Positions 59,917 to 64,000 of a DNA stretch of 64,000 bases are shown one piece after another (position 1 is the first letter of the stretch; each line of letters starts with the position of its first letter). The translations under genes and the position numbers were made by a program. Origin of the DNA: an uncultured bacterium (lineage in GTDB: Bacteria; Atribacterota; Atribacteria; Atribacterales; Caldatribacteriaceae); the NCBI GenBank assembly GCA_937139415.1, contig CAKZPS010000021.1:1-64000 (forward strand). The letters are read 5' to 3'. The notes under the pieces were generated by a model. That model was not told where the DNA came from, made no database searches, and saw only the letters and a program-made list of their open reading frames with translations.

Positions 59917-61266
59917 CTATCCTCCTTCGTAAAAATTATCTTCCAAGAACTGGGTATGGAAACGGCCATCGACAAAGTCAGGGTGAGAGAGAATCTTGAG
60001 ATGGAAGGGAATGGTGGTCATGACCCCCTCGATAGTAAAAGAGCGGAGGGCCTCACGAGACCGTCGAATGGCAAAGACACGATCTACATCCCACACGATG
60101 AGTTTTGCCAAGAGGGAATCATAGTAAGGGGGTACCACGTATCCGGAATAACAGTGGGTGTCAATACGCACCCCCGGACCATGGGGAACTTCAAAACGGA
60201 CGATCCTCCCCGGAGAGGGAGCAAATTTGCGCGCCGGGTCCTCGGCATTGATCCGCATCTCAATGGCATGACCGTCCAAAGTGATCTGCTCCTGGGCGAG
60301 CGAGAGTCTCTCCCCTGCGGCCAAACGAATCTGTTCTCTCACTAAATCTACCCCGGTAATCATTTCCGTCACCGGATGTTCTACTTGGATACGGGCGTTG
60401 AGCTCCATAAAGTAATATTCTCCCTCATCGGTCACCAAGAATTCCAGAGTCCCACAGGTGGTATATCCTAAGGAAGAAACCGCCCGCACTGCCGATTCCC
60501 ACAACTTGTGGCGTACCTCTTGAGGGAGTCGAGGCGCAGGAGCCTCCTCCAAAATTTTCTGCCGACGGCGTTGCAGAGAACATTCCCTCTCTCCTAAGTG
60601 GATAACGTTACCGAAATGATCAGCAAGAATTTGCACTTCGATATGACGAGCGCGATCGATGAGCTTTTCGAGATAGAGATCCCCACTCCCAAAGGCAAGC
60701 TGCGCCTCCCGACCGGCGCTCAAGAAAACTTCCTCAAACTCTTCCTCTTTTTTCACCACCCGAATGCCTCGCCCCCCTCCGCCCAAACACGCCTTCACTA
60801 ACACGGGATACCCAAGATGAGAGGCCATACGTTTTGCCTCTTTCACATCCCGGAGCGACTCTAAGGACCCGGGGATAACTGGAATCCCTGCTTGGTGCAA
60901 CAGTTGTTTGACTAAAAGCTTATTTTTCATCCGTCGCAAAACTTCTACCCGAGGACCGATGAAGGCAAACCCTCTTTCGGTAAGTTTCTCCACAAATTCG
61001 GCATTCTCGGACAGAAAACCATATCCAGGATGAACTGCCTCGGCACCGGTCAGTTCACAAGCACGAATAATTTTTTCTACGTTGAGGTAGGTCTCTTGGG
61101 GGAGATTCCCTCCTAAGGAGACCTTCTGATCCACATACCGTAAATGAAGGAGGTTTTCATCCGCTTCGGAGAAAACCCCCACCGTCTTAATACCTAACTC
61201 CCGACATGCTCTGACTACCCGTAGAGCAATTTCACCTCGATTGGCAATGAGCACCTTGGAAAACAA
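59917..61266 (-). CDS. accC: Biotin carboxylase (AccC / PycA type)
   Basis: A 449-residue ATP-grasp enzyme that carboxylates biotin. Marks are KVLIANRGEIALRVVRACRE at the N-terminus, EAVHPGYGFLSENAEF near residue 77, VLVKACLGGGGRGIRVVKKE near 155 and FMELNARIQVEHPVTEMITG near 287. Length is typical for a separate subunit. No biotin carrier, carboxyltransferase or decarboxylase subunit gene is adjacent or elsewhere in the window, so its complex cannot be named. It lies eight bases upstream of rnfC, so it is probably cotranscribed with the Rnf genes. Confidence 0.94.
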   Translation of the reverse strand: MFSKVLIANRGEIALRVVRACRELGIKTVGVFSEADENLLHLRYVDQKVSLGGNLPQETYLNVEKIIRACELTGAEAVHPGYGFLSENAEFVEKLTERGFAFIGPRVEVLRRMKNKLLVKQLLHQAGIPVIPGSLESLRDVKEAKRMASHLGYPVLVKACLGGGGRGIRVVKKEEEFEEVFLSAGREAQLAFGSGDLYLEKLIDRARHIEVQILADHFGNVIHLGERECSLQRRRQKILEEAPAPRLPQEVRHKLWESAVRAVSSLGYTTCGTLEFLVTDEGEYYFMELNARIQVEHPVTEMITGVDLVREQIRLAAGERLSLAQEQITLDGHAIEMRINAEDPARKFAPSPGRIVRFEVPHGPGVRIDTHCYSGYVVPPYYDSLLAKLIVWDVDRVFAIRRSREALRSFTIEGVMTTIPFHLKILSHPDFVDGRFHTQFLEDNFYEGG

Positions 61267-61284
61267 TTTCTACCACTCCCAAAC

Positions 61285-62628
61285 TCAAATGAGAATTTTT
61301 TCTTCTGGATAAACGAGTAACTCCCTCCGCTCTTGTGCAGCTCGAAAAGACACTAAAGCGGTCAAAATCCCCACCCGTCCCAAGTACATATTGAGAACGA
61401 GCACCAATTTCCCCACCATGGAATGATAAGGGGTGAGACCTCGTGAGAGTCCCACCGTACCAAAAGCGGAAATCACTTCAAAAAAGGTATCTAAGGGGTC
61501 GGTTTCCTGAAAAATTAAGAGAAAGACACCACTTACGAAAATGAGAGAAAAAGCGAGCATCGTCAATGCCACTGCCCGGTACACCACTGAAGAGGCAATA
61601 CGGCGATGGAAAAATTCCACCTTTTCCCGTCCTCTGATAAAGCTCCAAATCATACCGAGAAGGATGGCAAAAGTGGTGGTCTTCACTCCTCCTCCTGTCC
61701 CTCCCGGAGAAGCACCGATAAACATGAGAAGCATCACCAAAGCAGTGGTAGCCGGCTTCAAAGCGGCGATGGGTACGGTATTGAAACCGGCGGTGCGGGG
61801 AGTGATAGCTTGGAAGAGACCGGTCATAACTCTTCCCCACCAGGGGAGTTTCCCCATCGTTTGAGGGTTATCCCACTCCAAAAAGAGCACGAACACCGTT
61901 CCCACTGCGACTAAGAGAAGAGTGGTACCGACTACCACCCGGGCATGGAGACTCAAGAGACGCTTCTCTTCCACTACCTCTCTCATCACCACAAAGCCGA
62001 TCCCCCCGAGAACGATAAGCGCCATGACCGTACCGCAAATCGCCGGATCGAGGACAAAACGTTCTAAACTGTTACTGAAAACCGAAAATCCTGCGTTACA
62101 AAAAGCGGAAATACTGTGGAAAAGAGCAGGGAAAAAAGCCTCTTTCCACGTAAAGTAACGCAAAAACCCCAGAAATAAAAAGACAAAGCCTATGCCCTCC
62201 ACAAAAAAGGTGTAGCGAATCACCGCTAAGACAAAACGCACTGCCCCTCCGGGAACATCCAAAGCGAAGGAATCTCGGATCGCCAAACGACCTCGGTACT
62301 CTATCCTCCGACGAATGACCATGGCAAGGAGAGTGGTGATGGTCATGTACCCTAATCCACCGATTTGGATCAACACGAGAATCACCATTTTCCCCCACAA
62401 GGAAAAAAAGGTTGCCGTGTCCACAACGATGAGTCCGGTCACGCACACGGCGGAGGTAGCGGTAAACAAGGCATCGACGAAATGGAGATGACACCCGGGA
62501 TTGACCATGAAGGGGAGGAGAAGCAAAAATGTACCACCTACAATAATAGCCAAGAAGCCGAAGAGTACGAGAGAAGCCGGCGTAAACCTTGCTAAGAATT
62601 TTTCTATTTTCGACCATCCAAACGCCAC
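61285..62628 (-). CDS. TrkH/KtrB-family potassium transporter subunit
   Basis: A 447-residue membrane protein with four pore repeats. Selectivity-filter-like segments include FTATSAVCVTGLIVVD near residue 57, HSISAFCNAGFSVFSN near 175, QAITPRTAGFNTVPI near 285 and EVISAFGTVGLSRGL near 385, each with the filter Gly. Family members import K+ with Na+ or H+. No TrkA/KtrA regulatory partner is encoded in the window. It starts 25 bases after the URO-D-like gene and ends 18 bases before accC, in the Rnf gene train. Confidence 0.93.
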   Translation of the reverse strand: MAFGWSKIEKFLARFTPASLVLFGFLAIIVGGTFLLLLPFMVNPGCHLHFVDALFTATSAVCVTGLIVVDTATFFSLWGKMVILVLIQIGGLGYMTITTLLAMVIRRRIEYRGRLAIRDSFALDVPGGAVRFVLAVIRYTFFVEGIGFVFLFLGFLRYFTWKEAFFPALFHSISAFCNAGFSVFSNSLERFVLDPAICGTVMALIVLGGIGFVVMREVVEEKRLLSLHARVVVGTTLLLVAVGTVFVLFLEWDNPQTMGKLPWWGRVMTGLFQAITPRTAGFNTVPIAALKPATTALVMLLMFIGASPGGTGGGVKTTTFAILLGMIWSFIRGREKVEFFHRRIASSVVYRAVALTMLAFSLIFVSGVFLLIFQETDPLDTFFEVISAFGTVGLSRGLTPYHSMVGKLVLVLNMYLGRVGILTALVSFRAAQERRELLVYPEEKILI

Positions 62629-62653
62629 TCTATCGCCTTCTTATCGACCACGT

Positions 62654-63772
62654 TTATTGGATGCGTCGTGCCTCGTCATACATGGCGATGACATTTTCCG
62701 GAGGAACGTCAGGCTGAATGTCATGAACGGCACAGAGAACGTATCCCCAGGGACCTAATTCTTGCACGCGCTTGCGCACTTCTCTTCGCACCTCGTCTTG
62801 GGTCCCCCGAGGTAATACGTAGGTGGTATCAACCGCTCCCCAAAAGGAAAGCTCTCTTCCAAATTTCTCTTTGAGCTCGCGGGTGTCCATCCCCTGAGCG
62901 GAAACTTGCACCGGATTCAAAATGTCAACTCCGATCTCGATGAGGTCGGGGATAAAGGGCGCAATACTCCCACAAGAATGATAGAGGAGCTTGGCATGGG
63001 GAGCCAGCTGCTTCAAATTTTTGAAATACTCTTTATGGAAAGGCTTCACCATCTCGCGGTAGGTTTTAGGGCTCATGATGACATTTTCTGCGGTGGCCAA
63101 GTCATCCCCCACGAAAAGAACATCCAAAAGGTCTCCAACTTCTTGGAGAAAGAGAGAATACCGTTTCAACTGATACTGATACATTCCCTCCATGAGCTGA
63201 GAAGCAAAATCAGGGTTACTCAATAAATCAACCAGGAAATTTTCAAACCCCCTGAGATACCAGCAAGGTTCAAAAATCCCGGTATCAATCATGTCACCAA
63301 CCAAACAGTACTCGCCGTCTTCCTTGAGACGCAGAGCTCGATCACGAACTCCTCGAAGATCCATACTCTTTTCCGGTTCTGGCCAGGGATAATCCCGTAA
63401 CATTTCGATACTCGCCGAAGCAAGAGGATGTTCAACCATGTCATAATAGAGGCCACCTTCAGGCATGTGATACTTAATCCCAAATTCGTTGTAGTAGGTT
63501 CGCTCATCAACCTCTCTCTTTTGTGCTACCGGCCGAGGATGAATTCCCCGAGTATCAATGGCCAACATGGTCAAAACCTCTTCATCGATGAAGACAATCT
63601 GGAAATTCTCCATCATCAATTGGGTCTCTTTTTGCATACCCAAGTAATGCAGCAAATTTTCATAAGCCTTTTTGGTCATGGTGGTACAATTGGTACTCCC
63701 CAAATCGAGAGGAATACGATCGGGAACCTTGTGGTTCAAAGATTTCATTACCCGCTCCCTTGACGTCACCAC
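62654..63772 (-). CDS. Uroporphyrinogen-decarboxylase-like (URO-D/MtaA superfamily) protein
   Basis: A 372-residue protein. The GTG start at 63772 has GGGAGGGAG upstream. TSRERVMKSLNHKVPDRIPL at the N-terminus is the superfamily opening, KLLYHSCGSIAPFIPDLIEI near residue 260 holds the His-x-Cys barrel motif, and LNPVQVSAQGMDTRELKEKF follows. This group includes methylcobamide:CoM-type methyltransferases and many sugar-operon proteins of unknown role rather than heme enzymes; no heme-pathway gene is nearby. It differs from the longer relative at 10010-11275. It heads the train that continues with TrkH, accC and rnf. Confidence 0.83.
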   Translation of the reverse strand: MVTSRERVMKSLNHKVPDRIPLDLGSTNCTTMTKKAYENLLHYLGMQKETQLMMENFQIVFIDEEVLTMLAIDTRGIHPRPVAQKREVDERTYYNEFGIKYHMPEGGLYYDMVEHPLASASIEMLRDYPWPEPEKSMDLRGVRDRALRLKEDGEYCLVGDMIDTGIFEPCWYLRGFENFLVDLLSNPDFASQLMEGMYQYQLKRYSLFLQEVGDLLDVLFVGDDLATAENVIMSPKTYREMVKPFHKEYFKNLKQLAPHAKLLYHSCGSIAPFIPDLIEIGVDILNPVQVSAQGMDTRELKEKFGRELSFWGAVDTTYVLPRGTQDEVRREVRKRVQELGPWGYVLCAVHDIQPDVPPENVIAMYDEARRIQ

Positions 63773-64000
63773 TTCTCCCTCCCAGAACCAAAATCTCCAC
63801 TATTTTATCACACCTCGAAAAAAGAGGGAAATAAGCCACCTCGATAATAGCACTTAAGCGCATCCCCTTACGAGGTCTTTCCCCCCAATCGAGGAGAATG
63901 AACATTCCTTCACGCTCTCGCTTTTGAAACGAGAAGAGCCGAACCCCGAAGAAGGCAAAGAGAAAACCACGAAAATCGAGAAATACATTGACGGAAAAAT
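63773..64000 (-). other. Right-edge intergenic region, no supported gene
   Basis: The last 228 bases hold no gene I can support. One minus-strand frame is open from the edge through about 63905 (FSVNVFLDFRGFLFAFFGVR) and continues past the URO-D-like start. It may be the tail of a gene beyond the window or chance. A TGATAAAAT at about 63803-63811 could be a -10 for the URO-D-like gene, without a -35. Confidence 0.3.

Noticed and set aside
1-64000. tRNA, rRNA genes or a CRISPR array
   Set aside because: No cloverleaf with a TTCGA-type arm in an intergenic gap, no rRNA-like stretch and no regularly spaced direct repeats were noticed; nearly all the sequence is coding.

Overview
The window looks like a chromosomal segment of an anaerobic, carbohydrate- and amino-acid-fermenting bacterium with a two-membrane or otherwise atypical envelope. 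It carries a complete Rnf complex (order C-D-G-E-A-B), an iron-only-hydrogenase-type regulator, glutamate dehydrogenase, five ABC uptake systems with their own binding proteins and three FGGY sugar kinases. No rRNA or tRNA marker is present. Atribacterota, Thermotogota or Synergistota would all fit the gene content; I lean to an Atribacterota-like lineage with low confidence. UAG, UAA and UGA all serve as ordinary stops, and GTG and TTG starts are common.

Layout. 1-1.33 kb: wrecked remains of a type I restriction-modification locus (hsdS and hsdR pieces). 1.37-19.65 kb, all minus strand: a long catabolic region transcribed right to left. It holds gdhA, a zinc alcohol dehydrogenase, a class III aminotransferase, an LsrF/DhnA-type aldolase, a SIS-domain sugar isomerase, a MalEFG-type (CUT1) transporter, a URO-D-like protein, an FGGY kinase, an amidohydrolase, a fucose/arabinose-isomerase-like protein, a Gfo/Idh dehydrogenase and a ribose-type (CUT2) transporter. 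19.84-31.7 kb, plus strand: a DeoR repressor, a broken IclR regulator, and a second CUT2 transporter operon whose binding-protein gene has a nonsense codon. That operon continues with two different isomerase-like proteins flanking an FGGY kinase and ends with a mutarotase-like DUF4380 protein.

31.7-39.2 kb: housekeeping genes (YkuK-like RNase H fold protein, exported Pcm, spermidine-synthase-like membrane protein, dUTPase, alpha-glucan phosphorylase, cold shock protein, AsnRS). 39.2-48.7 kb, minus strand: creatininase-family protein, a branched-chain amino acid type (Liv) transporter, isoaspartyl peptidase and a second CUT1 sugar transporter. 48.8-53.3 kb: a chemoreceptor, mannose-1-phosphate guanylyltransferase and an MFS transporter. 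53.2-63.8 kb, minus strand: TM1266-like regulator, third FGGY kinase, rnfBAEGDC, biotin carboxylase, a TrkH/KtrB potassium transporter and a second URO-D-like protein.

Together the genes describe uptake of several sugars or polyols, isomerisation and phosphorylation by FGGY kinases, aldol cleavage, and disposal of reducing equivalents through glutamate dehydrogenase and Rnf. Two features stand out. All five binding-protein genes are followed by an intercistronic hairpin, with unrelated sequences, before the next transporter gene. The IclR/binding-protein region at 20.8-22.9 kb carries three separate lesions while everything downstream in that operon stays open.
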